Source of the DNA: Chryseobacterium antibioticum
Lineage (GTDB): Bacteria > Bacteroidota > Bacteroidia > Flavobacteriales > Weeksellaceae
Length of the DNA stretch: 64,000 bases
Assembly: GCF_012927325.1 (NCBI RefSeq)
Contig: NZ_JABBGI010000011.1
Coordinates: 1-64,000 of the forward strand
Direction of reading: 5' to 3'
How positions within the stretch are numbered: the stretch's first letter is position 1; the number at the start of each line of letters is the position of its first letter. The translations under genes and the position numbers were made by a program. This document shows positions 50,979 to 59,412 of the stretch, piece by piece. The notes beneath the pieces were generated by a model. It was not told the origin of the DNA and ran no database searches. It saw only the letters and a list, made by a program, of their open reading frames with translations.

Positions 50979-53300
50979 TTAGCTTTCCTGTAGTACATAC
51001 GCGGCAGCGGCTTCCCGTGACGCTTCAACCATTGCAATCAGAGCCTTTTCCGTCTCATCCCAATGCCTTGTTTTCAAACCGCAATCGGGATTCACCCAAA
51101 GTTGTTGTGCCGGAATTACGGCCTGTGCTTTTTGCAGCAGATGAATCATCTCTTCTTTAGACGGAACTCTTGGTGAATGAATATCGTAGACTCCTGGACC
51201 GATCTCATTCGGATATTTGAAATCTGCAAAAGCCTGAAGCAGCTCCATCTGGCTTCTTGAGCACTCGATGGTGATCACATCAGCATCCATGTCTGCAATA
51301 TTATGAATGATATCGTTGAATTCAGAATAGCACATATGCGTATGAATCTGTGTTGTATCCTCCACACCCGAAGCTGAAATCCTGAAGGCTTCTACGGCCC
51401 ATTCCAGGTATTGTTGCCATTCGGATCTTCTGAGCGGGAGACCTTCTCTGATGGCCGGTTCATCAATCTGAATAATTCTGATCCCCGCCTTTTCCAAATC
51501 GTTTACCTCATCTCGGATGGCCAGTGCAATTTGTTTACAGGTTAAAGATCGGGGCTGATCATCACGGACAAAAGACCATTGTAAAATGGTCACCGGACCT
51601 GTAAGCATTCCTTTTACCCATTTTTGAGTCAGAGATTGCGCATACTGAGACCAGTAAACTGTCATCGGGTGGGGTCTGTGAACGTCACCATAGATTACGG
51701 GAGGTTTTACGCAGCGGCTTCCATAGCTCTGAACCCAGCCGTTTTGAGTGAAGGCAAATCCGTCAAGCTGTTCACCGAAATATTCTACCATATCATTCCG
51801 CTCAAATTCTCCATGTACCAATACATCGATGCCGATCTCTTCTTGCCAGCGGATGGTTCTTTCTGTTTCTTTTTTCAGCAGATCATCGTATTGACCGGCA
51901 GTCAGTTCGCCTTTTTTGAATTTTGCTCTCCAGGTTCTTACTTCTTTAGTCTGAGGAAATGATCCGATGGTTGTTGTTGGAAACAGAGGAAGTTGCAGAA
52001 CTTTCTGTTGATCTTCTTTTCGGATACTGAACGGGCTGTTTCTCTTGGCATCATCTTCAGTGGTTACATCTACGCGGTCTTTCACATTCTGATTGTGTAT
52101 TAACGCTGACGTTTTACGGGTATCGGTGGCTTTTTTGTTTTCGGCATATTGCTGTAAGGTCGGATAGTCTGCATTGCCTGAAGCCAGTTTTTTTAAGGTA
52201 ACAATTTCATAGACTTTTTGTTTGGCAAAAGCCAGCCACTGTTTAATTTCAGGAGATAATGTCTTTTCATTCGTCTCCAGATCAAGATCGAATGGGGAGT
52301 GGAGGAGTGAGCAGGATGGAGCAATGAAAACTCTTTCGGAACCGATTGTATGTATTGCTTTTTCTATGAAGCTTAATGATCTTTCAAAGTCATTTTTCCA
52401 TATATTTCTTCCGTCCACAATGCCTAAGGACAGACTTAGGGTTTGAGGAATAACGTTTAAAATTTCATCCAGCTGTTCAGGAGAACGAACCAAATCAATG
52501 TGTAAAACATCAACTGGAAGAGAAGTTGCCAGTGAAAGATTATCTTTTAATCCATCAAAATAAGTAGCTATAATAAACTTTAAATGGGGAAACTGTTTCC
52601 TGATTTCAGTGTAAATTACTTGATAGGTTTCTTTCGCTTTTTCATTTAAATCTAATGCTAAGAACGGCTCATCAAACTGAATATATTCAGCATCGTGATT
52701 TTCCAGTTCTTTTACAATCTGAATATAAACCGGAAGCAGGTTTTGAGCTAAATCCAGTTTGTCGAAACCTTCTTCTTTTTCTTTTCCCAGCAATAGATAG
52801 GTCAGCAAACCGATAATGACAGGTTTTGCATTGATTCCGGCTTGTTTTGCACTAATAAATTCCTGGATGATTTTATTGGAGAATAATTTGAATTCCTGAT
52901 TTTTCTGAAATTCCGGAACGATGTAGTGATAATTGGTATCAAACCATTTCGTCATTTCCATCGCGGTGATATCCAAACCGTCTTTTTGAAAACCTCTTGC
53001 CATGGCAAAATACAGATCAAGCTCTGAAGAAGATTCTTTGGAGGCGATTTCCTGATAACGTTTAGGAATAGCTCCAACCGTCAATGTCATATCCAAAACC
53101 TGGTCATAATACGAAAAATCGTTACAGGGAATAAGATCTATTCCTGCTTCCTGCTGCAGTTTCCAGTTTTGATGGGTAGTGGTTTTTCCGATCTCCAAGA
53201 GTTCGTTTAAAGACGTCTTGCCTGACCAATATTGCTCGCAGGCTTTTTTGAGTTCTCTGTTGCTACCAATACGCGGATAGCCAAGTAGGTGTGTTTGCAT
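50979..53300 (-). CDS. metE: Cobalamin-independent methionine synthase
   Basis: Transfers a methyl group from 5-methyltetrahydropteroyl-triglutamate to homocysteine in the last step of methionine synthesis. The 773-residue protein starts MQTHLLGYPRIGSNRELKKA and carries the C-terminal zinc ligands in HTHMCYSEF (His, Cys), ITIECSRSQ (Glu) and NPDCGLKTR (Cys). Length is standard. A cobalamin riboswitch 390 nt upstream indicates shut-off when B12 is available to a B12-dependent synthase (not in the window). A dispersed repeat interrupts the leader. Confidence 0.96.
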   Translation of the reverse strand: MQTHLLGYPRIGSNRELKKACEQYWSGKTSLNELLEIGKTTTHQNWKLQQEAGIDLIPCNDFSYYDQVLDMTLTVGAIPKRYQEIASKESSSELDLYFAMARGFQKDGLDITAMEMTKWFDTNYHYIVPEFQKNQEFKLFSNKIIQEFISAKQAGINAKPVIIGLLTYLLLGKEKEEGFDKLDLAQNLLPVYIQIVKELENHDAEYIQFDEPFLALDLNEKAKETYQVIYTEIRKQFPHLKFIIATYFDGLKDNLSLATSLPVDVLHIDLVRSPEQLDEILNVIPQTLSLSLGIVDGRNIWKNDFERSLSFIEKAIHTIGSERVFIAPSCSLLHSPFDLDLETNEKTLSPEIKQWLAFAKQKVYEIVTLKKLASGNADYPTLQQYAENKKATDTRKTSALIHNQNVKDRVDVTTEDDAKRNSPFSIRKEDQQKVLQLPLFPTTTIGSFPQTKEVRTWRAKFKKGELTAGQYDDLLKKETERTIRWQEEIGIDVLVHGEFERNDMVEYFGEQLDGFAFTQNGWVQSYGSRCVKPPVIYGDVHRPHPMTVYWSQYAQSLTQKWVKGMLTGPVTILQWSFVRDDQPRSLTCKQIALAIRDEVNDLEKAGIRIIQIDEPAIREGLPLRRSEWQQYLEWAVEAFRISASGVEDTTQIHTHMCYSEFNDIIHNIADMDADVITIECSRSQMELLQAFADFKYPNEIGPGVYDIHSPRVPSKEEMIHLLQKAQAVIPAQQLWVNPDCGLKTRHWDETEKALIAMVEASREAAAAYVLQES

Positions 53301-53433
53301 TTTCTTTTCAACTTTTTAATTAAACATTAATTATCAAGTTCTTTTGGAATGCTTCGCAATGCTGCCGATGAGAGGTTTTTTAGAAATAGAGTAGATACAA
53401 TGAGGACGTAATTTGAGAATTGGTTTAAAGTTT

Positions 53434-53600
53434 TTAACGCAAAGTTTTAATTTAAATTCCTTTATATGTTAAGAAAGCAAAGAGGAATCAATAAATTGAT
53501 TTTATGAAGCTAACGTTTTATCCATAAGCTTCATCAGCGATGTATCGCATTTCTTTGCAGCCTAAAATAAGGCATTAGTATAAAAAATCTTTGCGTTTAA
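53434..53600 (-). repeat. Dispersed AACGCAAAG element, copy 3, in the metE leader
   Basis: Ends TTAACGCAAAG / CTTTGCGTTTAA form an 11-bp terminal inverted repeat. Read on the minus strand the core ATGCGATACATCGCTGATGA and AATTTATTGATTCCTCTTTGC parallels the other copies. It lies between the riboswitch and the metE start. Confidence 0.8.
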
Positions 53601-53650
53601 AATCAAAACTATTCAAAATTAAACGTTCAAAAAGTATCATCTGTATGACC

Positions 53651-53673
53651 AAAAAGCTTCAAACCGCGAAAGC
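53651..53673 (-). terminator. Possible attenuator just past the riboswitch
   Basis: On the minus strand GCTTT-cgcggttt-GAAGC is followed by TTTTT. The stem is only 5 bp with one wobble. It is in the right place to be the riboswitch expression platform, 17 nt past the aptamer. Confidence 0.35.
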
Positions 53674-53689
53674 ATTGTCCATTCAGAAT

Positions 53690-53840
53690 AGGCAGGTCTC
53701 CTGACTTGTAACAGTTTTTATCATCCTTCCCGCTTGCGCAGTGGATATTCATGGACAAAAACCCTTGTTGTGTTACTTACAGTTGCGCAACAGTTCGTGA
53801 TTCTCACACGATTCCCTATTAATCTACGTTATGTAAAGCC
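53690..53840 (-). ncRNA. Cobalamin (B12) riboswitch upstream of metE
   Basis: Minus-strand sequence shows the conserved 3' end AGTCAGGAGACCTGCCT (53706-53690), the B12-box-like GCGCAACTGT (about 53790), CGGGAAGGA in the core, and a 5' GGGAATCGTGTGAGAATC helix. In this family B12 binding represses the downstream gene; metE is a classic target. The length of about 150 nt is shorter than the 200-nt class but within range. Confidence 0.92.
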
Positions 53841-53973
53841 TTTTCTGTTTGATGAAGGATGTTAAAGAACAAAATCTGGGATAAAGGTATTGATTAAAGT
53901 GAATTGATTGGTTATTGTATTTAAATTAAGGATATAGTTCTGTATAAACTTTATTTTAAAGTCAAATATTCTG

Positions 53974-53981
53974 TACATTTG
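53974..53981 (+). promoter_or_regulatory. -7 element for the Lrp-like gene
   Basis: TACATTTG, full -7 consensus; predicted start near 53988, 25 nt before the GTG. The -33 box is poor. On the other strand TACCTTTA (53889-53882) is a weaker candidate for metE. Confidence 0.6.
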
Positions 53982-54012
53982 AAAAAAATAACCCCAAAAA
54001 GAATATTATTCT

Positions 54013-54474
54013 GTGGAAAGACTTGATGAAAAGGATCTTCAGCTGCTTAGAATCCTGCAAAAAAACGCCAAACTAACTGTAAAGGAACTTGCTAAAGAAA
54101 TTAATCTTTCGCCATCACCCGTTTTCGAACGGATGAAAAGGCTGGAGCAGGAGGGATACATCAAACATTATGCAGCCGTTCTGGAAGCCGAAAAACTGAA
54201 TCGGGGTTTTACGGTTTTTTGCCAGATCAAACTTAAGATCCATGATCGTTCTGTGGGAAATCAATTTGTTGAAGATATCTTACAGATCGACGAAGTGGCT
54301 GAATGTTATAATATTTCCGGAGATTTTGATTTTCTGCTCAAAGTTCAGGTAAGGGATATGAAGCATTACCAAGATTTTGTATTCAATAAATTAGGTTCAG
54401 TAGATTCAATTGGTAGCGCACACAGTACGTTTGTGATGGCTGAAGTGAAGAATATTTATGGAGTGAATATCTAA
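54013..54474 (+). CDS. Lrp/AsnC family transcriptional regulator
   Basis: A 153-residue regulator starting with GTG. The N-terminal winged helix has LDEKDLQLLRILQKNAKLTVKELAKEINLSPSPVFERMKRLE; the C-terminal RAM domain (VAECYNISGDFDFLLKVQVRDM) binds amino acids and mediates oligomerisation. It is divergent from metE with the riboswitch between them, so control of methionine or other amino-acid genes is plausible but unproven. Confidence 0.92.
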   Translation: MERLDEKDLQLLRILQKNAKLTVKELAKEINLSPSPVFERMKRLEQEGYIKHYAAVLEAEKLNRGFTVFCQIKLKIHDRSVGNQFVEDILQIDEVAECYNISGDFDFLLKVQVRDMKHYQDFVFNKLGSVDSIGSAHSTFVMAEVKNIYGVNI

Positions 54475-54503
54475 AAATAAAAACAGTACCCCACCGGGTA
54501 CTG
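54474..54503 (-). terminator. Terminator of the secreted-protein gene
   Basis: A perfect 8-bp stem CAGTACCC / GGGTACTG, followed on the minus strand by TTTTTATTTTT. It overlaps the stop of the Lrp gene. Confidence 0.85.
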
Positions 54504-54551
54504 CCATTATAATTTTTAAATCATTCAATTTTTGCATCATTCATTAAAAAA

Positions 54552-55316
54552 TCACGGCTCATCACAATCTTGCTTCAGTTTCGTAAAGACCTTATCGAAT
54601 TTTTCGTAGAGCGTTCCTTCATCATCCGGGTCTGGCCTGAAACTGCCGTTGGCACAGTTATAGAAGCCGAAACCTATCAATTGAATCAGTGCATAATCAT
54701 CTTTTTTGGGATCGTTGAATTGAGCCTTGAATTTATCTATTACTAATTGCGGATCAGCATTATCCTTGCTTTTAGCTTCGACGAATTTTTTCCAAACTGT
54801 GTACATTTTCTGTTTGTCAGGAGAAGAAACAGCATCAATATATTCTTTGCAGGTAGTATAAAACTTGCTGTTTTTTAAAGATGCAGGATCAGAATAGGCG
54901 ATAAGATCTTCTTTTTTCAGCTGATATTCGTTTTCAAAAGTCTGAATCGTTTCCTGGTGAAGTTTTTTCCACTCCGGAAGATTGATGACCTGTATACCGT
55001 ACAGTTCTTTTTTCTTTTCCTGGTATTGTTTTTCCAGTTGCTGGAGATAGATGTTTTTATTTTTCCGGACATCTTCAAGATCAGAAAGTTTAAAAACGGT
55101 ATGATTGTCAAACAGACCGCTGTTGAATTGATACAAAAGCTTATTAACGCCGTCTATTTCCTCTTTCTTGTATTTTCCCGGATCGAAATACCCTTTATTG
55201 TCACAGTTGAAGGTTTGATAGGTGTACAATACCAGATTACTGGTCTTGGTGGCTTGTTTCTGTCCCATGACTGCTACAGAAAGAGCCAGTGAAAGAGTAA
55301 GTATTAATTTTCTCAT
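54552..55316 (-). CDS. Secreted protein of unknown function
   Basis: A 254-residue protein with signal peptide LTLSLALSVAVMGQ. The mature part is helical and charged, with a cysteine pair at FNCDNKGYF near the start and FYNCANG / LKQDCDEP near the end. A central coiled coil (LQQLEKQYQEKKKELYG) is visible. The family is not recognised. Terminators on the 3' side and 160 bp of AT-rich DNA on the 5' side suggest a single-gene transcript. Confidence 0.75.
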   Translation of the reverse strand: MRKLILTLSLALSVAVMGQKQATKTSNLVLYTYQTFNCDNKGYFDPGKYKKEEIDGVNKLLYQFNSGLFDNHTVFKLSDLEDVRKNKNIYLQQLEKQYQEKKKELYGIQVINLPEWKKLHQETIQTFENEYQLKKEDLIAYSDPASLKNSKFYTTCKEYIDAVSSPDKQKMYTVWKKFVEAKSKDNADPQLVIDKFKAQFNDPKKDDYALIQLIGFGFYNCANGSFRPDPDDEGTLYEKFDKVFTKLKQDCDEP

Positions 55317-55480
55317 ATATTTTGGTGTACGGTATTTTTTAAAAGGTGCTTTTTGAATTTGACTGTAAAATTAATATATTAGATTTAAAACAGGAAGAAA
55401 TGGAGTTCATCTAACGAATAAGTTTTAGATCATTAAGATTTTTTTGAGTTGTAAAGTGGAGTTAAGGTAAAAATCAGTTA

Positions 55481-55861
55481 TTAGCCGTTATTACTCACTT
55501 CAATAAGGTTCATATCCGGATCGCGGAAATAGACAGATCTGATTTTCCCCAGAGCACCGGTTCTTTCGACGATACCTTCTATAATTTGAATGTTTTTCTG
55601 TTTCAGTTCTTCCAGCACCTCGTGAATATCCGTTTTTGCAATAAAACAGAGGTCTGCAGAACCACAGGTAGGTTTTTCTGCCTTTGGTTCAAACTCATGA
55701 CCCTTTTGGTGAAGATTAATCTTTTGGTTCCCGAATGTCAAAGCTTTTCTATTTTCACCGAAAGTGATAGCCTTAAACCCTAGAATAGTAGTGTAAAATT
55801 CCACGGTTTTATCAATGTCTGCTACGGTAAGCACGATGTGGTCCAGGTTTTCTATTTCCAT
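55481..55861 (-). CDS. VOC family (glyoxalase/dioxygenase superfamily) protein
   Basis: A 126-residue protein with two paired beta-alpha-beta-beta-beta modules: NLDHIVLTVADIDKTVEFYTTILGF and GKIRSVYFRDPDMNLIEVSNNG. Metal-site positions appear as His (DHIVLT), His (INLHQKG) and Glu (NLIEVS). The family covers glyoxalase I, dioxygenases and antibiotic-binding proteins, so the reaction is not predictable. It appears monocistronic. Confidence 0.85.
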   Translation of the reverse strand: MEIENLDHIVLTVADIDKTVEFYTTILGFKAITFGENRKALTFGNQKINLHQKGHEFEPKAEKPTCGSADLCFIAKTDIHEVLEELKQKNIQIIEGIVERTGALGKIRSVYFRDPDMNLIEVSNNG

Positions 55862-56012
55862 TTTCTTTGTTTTAATTAATTCAACGAATGATTTTGTGAA
55901 AATTTGTGTTTGAAATTGTGCTATTTGTGTTTTATTTTAATTACACTTATTTATAGGTCAGTATATTGTTTTTTAATTTTAAAACAATAGTTTTGATATA
56001 AATTTAACAACT

Positions 56013-56216
56013 ATGGACTGGGAGCTACTTTTTTTCGTCTTTATTCTCCTGATCTTCGCAGGGATATCTTACCTTCTTACGCGTTTTTTTAACCGATGGA
56101 CCGCAAAATCTCAATATAAAACTGCATGGAATGTGTTGATCTTCGTTGGATCATTGGCATTACTTCTGTTCACCTCATTTGTTATCTTTATCAATACCGT
56201 CAGTTTCGAGCGGTAA
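56013..56216 (+). CDS. Small two-TM membrane protein
   Basis: A 67-residue protein of two membrane helices (LLFFVFILLIFAGISYLL and NVLIFVGSLALLLFTSFVIF) joined by a basic loop. It starts at a good ATG and ends convergently with the DUF2306 gene, overlapping its 3' end by 42 bp. Function unknown. The overlap and small size leave some doubt. Confidence 0.5.
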   Translation: MDWELLFFVFILLIFAGISYLLTRFFNRWTAKSQYKTAWNVLIFVGSLALLLFTSFVIFINTVSFER

Positions 56217-56843
56217 TGTATTTTTACGTATAATAAAAAATGCTACAGAAAGATTGATTGCCATGGAAAGCCAGACATTCAGTCCGTAAAATAGTTCATA
56301 ATCATACAGGTTTTCCTTATAGAACAGATTTTTTATAATTCTGAACGTAATAGCCGTAATAGTTACTGCATAGCTTAAGATCATATACTTTTTATGTCCG
56401 GCAATATGTCCTCTTTTAATCAAAAGAACAGCCTTAACCGTAAAATATGCCCAGAGAATATCCTGTAAAATAAATCCGGTAATTCCAATCATTCCACCAT
56501 TTGAAAATAGGCCCAGTACAAAGCATGCCGGAACATTGATGATCAGAATATTGTAAACATACATCTTTCCTATCCATTGATGCAGCTTCCTGTTTTCCAT
56601 TAAAAACCGATTCGAGAATTGGGTAAGCCCTGCCAGAAGACAAAGCGTGATCGAAAAAATATGAATGTAAAAAAAGGTCATCCAATATGGATTGCCAACC
56701 ACTTTTTGCTTGAACATCAGGAAACCCACATTTTTATCAAAACCTGTATATTGGGAGATTACTTTCAGCATCAGGATGCTGAAAATCACAACGGCAGGGA
56801 TGGCAAGTACCCTGATGATTTTTATCCCAAGAGATCTGTTCAT
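56175..56843 (-). CDS. DUF2306 family membrane protein
   Basis: A 222-residue protein with about seven membrane helices. Conserved polar positions include a His in FFYIHIFSITLCLLAGLTQFSN, RKLHQWIGKMYVYNIL, and GHIAGHKKYMILSYAV, matching DUF2306, a heme-like histidine-bearing family of unknown function. It follows the NUDIX gene by 63 nt on the same strand and may be the distal gene of that run. Confidence 0.75.
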   Translation of the reverse strand: MNRSLGIKIIRVLAIPAVVIFSILMLKVISQYTGFDKNVGFLMFKQKVVGNPYWMTFFYIHIFSITLCLLAGLTQFSNRFLMENRKLHQWIGKMYVYNILIINVPACFVLGLFSNGGMIGITGFILQDILWAYFTVKAVLLIKRGHIAGHKKYMILSYAVTITAITFRIIKNLFYKENLYDYELFYGLNVWLSMAINLSVAFFIIRKNTLPLETDGIDKDNK

Positions 56844-56906
56844 CTGTTTTAGCGACTAATATTTTTACACATTATTTCAATAAAGCCAGTGCAGGCAATC
56901 ATTTTT

Positions 56907-57488
56907 TTATAGAATACTTTTAATCCGTAAATGTTGCAACAGCATAATGGTTTTGGCATCCATGATCTCACCGGTATCTATCATAGAAAGTGCCTGATCA
57001 AAAGGAAGTTCCAAAACTTCAATGTTTTCACCTTCCTCTTCAAGTCCGCCGCCATCAGTGATCTTCATTTCAGCAGAATATTCCGCCGTGAAAAAATGCA
57101 GGATCTCCGTTACAGAGCCTGGCGACATATAGGCTTCAAATACTTTTTCTACTTTTGAAATTTTATATCCTGTTTCCTCTTCAGTCTCTCTTTTGATGCA
57201 TTCCTCGGGATTATCATTATCCAATAGGCCGGCACAGGCTTCGATGAGCATTCCCGTTGTATTTCCATTGATGAAAGTGGGCAGCCTGAACTGTCTGGTT
57301 AAGATCACAGTCCCTGCCACTTTGTTATAAAGCAGGATAACCGCACCGTTTCCTCTGTCGTAGGATTCTCTGCTCTGGGTTTCTGTGGTTCCGTCCTTCT
57401 TGGCAATGCTGTAAGTGACTTTGTTTAATGTATACCAGTTATCAGAAAGAATTTCTGTTTTAAGAATATTGATGTTAGGAGTATGCAT
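56907..57488 (-). CDS. nudK: NUDIX hydrolase, NudK-like (GDP-mannose pyrophosphatase)
   Basis: A 193-residue enzyme. The Nudix box reads [23 protein letters not shown], matching the NudK form, with the upstream [24 protein letters not shown] and downstream [18 protein letters not shown] also typical. NudK hydrolyses GDP-mannose to GMP and mannose-1-phosphate; the precise substrate here is inferred. It is 27 nt downstream of the epimerase-like gene. Confidence 0.85.
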   Translation of the reverse strand: MHTPNINILKTEILSDNWYTLNKVTYSIAKKDGTTETQSRESYDRGNGAVILLYNKVAGTVILTRQFRLPTFINGNTTGMLIEACAGLLDNDNPEECIKRETEEETGYKISKVEKVFEAYMSPGSVTEILHFFTAEYSAEMKITDGGGLEEEGENIEVLELPFDQALSMIDTGEIMDAKTIMLLQHLRIKSIL

Positions 57489-57515
57489 AGTTTTTAAAAT
57501 CTTTTGAATAATTTT

Positions 57516-58433
57516 TTATTTGGTTTGATTGTGAATTAATAAATTTTCCAATGCTTTCTTCAGATCAGGAAACTGAAACTGGAATCCGGAATTCAGGATT
57601 TTCTGTGAAGAAGCCCGGGAACCTTCCAGCAAAGCATCTGCCAGTTCTCCAAACATTAGTTTTAGAACAAATGATGGTACATTAGGCATAAACAAAGGTT
57701 TCTTCAGAACTTCAGCGATCTTTTTCGTCAAATTTTCATTGGTGGTGTGTTGGGGAGATACTGCATTGTAAGCCCCGTCTATATTGGTGTTTTTCAAAGC
57801 TGCCTCATAAATAGAGCAGATATCATCAATATGAATCCATGGCATATACTGCTTTCCACTCCCTAAAGCTGATCCTATCCCGTATTGTATGGTTGGGAGC
57901 ATTTTCTTTAATGCGCCATCTTCTTTGGAAAGGACCACAGCTGTCCTTATTTTGACCACTCTTTCGGCAAGATTCTGTTCTTTAAAATCATCTGCCGCTC
58001 TTTCCCATAAAACCACCACTTCGCTCAGAAAATCATTTCCGGGTGGATCTTCTTCCGTATAGATTGTATTGGTCGTTACCGTTCCGTAATAATTGATCCC
58101 TGATGCGGAAATGAAGGATTTAAGCTTGATATTTTTCTTTCTTAAAGTTTTCAATAGAAGTCCCGCTGAATCTACACGGCTGGAAATTAATTCCTTTTTT
58201 CTCTCATCAGTCCAGCGCTTTTCAGAAATGTTGGCTCCGGCTAGGTGAATGATGTGGGAAACATTGTCGAGAGCAGACTCATCGATTATTCCATTTTTGA
58301 TGTCCCATTCAAAATCATGGTCATGCTTTTTCTTTCGGGTCAGGAATCTTACAGTATATTCTTTCTCTATTTTTTTAGACAACTCACGGGCGATCATACC
58401 GCCAGCACCAGTTATCAGAACGATTTCTTTCAT
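57516..58433 (-). CDS. TIGR01777 family NAD(P)-dependent epimerase-like protein
   Basis: A 305-residue extended-SDR protein related to YfcH. The nucleotide motif is GAGGMIARELSKK; SHIIHLAGANISEKRW, SASGINYYG (active-site Tyr region), VVKIRTAVVLSKEDGALKKMLP and MPWIHIDDICSIYEAALKN follow; the C-terminal DUF1731 part (PSFVLKLMFGELADALLEGSRA) completes the family layout. Substrate unknown. Gaps of 27 nt on either side place it in the arginase-to-NUDIX run. Confidence 0.88.
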   Translation of the reverse strand: MKEIVLITGAGGMIARELSKKIEKEYTVRFLTRKKKHDHDFEWDIKNGIIDESALDNVSHIIHLAGANISEKRWTDERKKELISSRVDSAGLLLKTLRKKNIKLKSFISASGINYYGTVTTNTIYTEEDPPGNDFLSEVVVLWERAADDFKEQNLAERVVKIRTAVVLSKEDGALKKMLPTIQYGIGSALGSGKQYMPWIHIDDICSIYEAALKNTNIDGAYNAVSPQHTTNENLTKKIAEVLKKPLFMPNVPSFVLKLMFGELADALLEGSRASSQKILNSGFQFQFPDLKKALENLLIHNQTK

Positions 58434-58460
58434 AATACTCTATTTTTGGATGGTGTGGAA

Positions 58461-58805
58461 TTAAGCCTGATTTCTTACAATCAGAACAAAATCTTCTTCT
58501 AAAAATTTATAACCGTAATCATAAATAAACCTGTATTCAGAGCCGTTTTTATAAACTTTCAGATTGGTGAAATAATCAAAATCAAAACCTAAGCCATCCA
58601 TTCTGGATCTTGCAATTTTTGCTTTACCATCTGTATTCAGTTCCATAAGGATACGGTAGTTTTTGCGAAGTTTGTTATTTACATTCCGCATCAGATTGGT
58701 AGAATCTTTATTCTGCTTATTATTGTAGGCATTCCGGCAGGCATCATTGCAGAATTTTTTATCAGACCTTCCGATAATTTTTTCGCCACATTCAAGACAT
58801 TCCAT
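58461..58805 (-). CDS. DUF2116-type zinc-ribbon protein
   Basis: A 114-residue protein. The N-terminal zinc ribbon has CLECGEKIIGRSDKKFCNDACR (CxxC then CxxxC). The remainder (NNKLRKNYRILMELNTDG, then a beta-rich tail DYGYKFLEEDFVLIVRN) is usual for the longer Bacteroidota members. It starts 4 nt after the HPP-protein stop, so the two are coupled. Function unknown. Confidence 0.8.
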   Translation of the reverse strand: MECLECGEKIIGRSDKKFCNDACRNAYNNKQNKDSTNLMRNVNNKLRKNYRILMELNTDGKAKIARSRMDGLGFDFDYFTNLKVYKNGSEYRFIYDYGYKFLEEDFVLIVRNQA

Positions 58806-58809
58806 GTTT

Positions 58810-59412
58810 TTATTTTTTCATTTTGTGTGTATGCTCATGTTTTTTTCTTAGTAACCTTTTGAAACTGCTGTGGGAAGGGTAACTTCTGTTTGCGGTCATA
58901 TTGTTGAATAATAAAGCTGTAATAAGAAGAATGATACAGCCTGACAGAACAGGAGAAAGAACGTACCAGTATCCAAGTTCAGGAATCTTTCCTACAGAAC
59001 TCACCGCGATCAGCGCAGTGGCTCCTCCTGGTGGATGAAGCGTTTTGGTATATTGCATCAGGACAATAGAAAATGCTACGGCCAGCGGTGCAGAGAGCCA
59101 GATGATATCAGGAACAATCTTATAAATCGTAACTCCTACAATAGCTGAAATAACGTGTCCACCGACCAGATTTCTGGGCTGAGCCAAAGGACTCTGGATA
59201 GCTCCATAGATCAGAACACTGGATGCTCCGAAAGATCCGATCAGGAATATATTTTCTGTAGCAGATACGGAATGGGACTGGATAAAGGCAATGAGGCCAA
59301 TTCCTACGAACGCTCCAAGAAATGACCAGAAATGTTCTTTGTAGTCAACGAGTGTTTCCTTATATATAACGTATTTTGAAACTCTGAATGTTCTTTTGAT
59401 AGTCTTCTTCAT
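58810..59412 (-). CDS. HPP family membrane protein
   Basis: A 200-residue protein with four membrane helices and the signature TLHPPGGATALIAVSS; FLIGSFGASSVLIYG and PRNLVGGHVISAIVG are also family-typical. Related cyanobacterial and plastid proteins carry nitrite; transport of a small anion here is a guess. Its ATG overlaps the stop of the arginase-like gene (TAATG), so translation is coupled. Confidence 0.88.
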   Translation of the reverse strand: MKKTIKRTFRVSKYVIYKETLVDYKEHFWSFLGAFVGIGLIAFIQSHSVSATENIFLIGSFGASSVLIYGAIQSPLAQPRNLVGGHVISAIVGVTIYKIVPDIIWLSAPLAVAFSIVLMQYTKTLHPPGGATALIAVSSVGKIPELGYWYVLSPVLSGCIILLITALLFNNMTANRSYPSHSSFKRLLRKKHEHTHKMKK

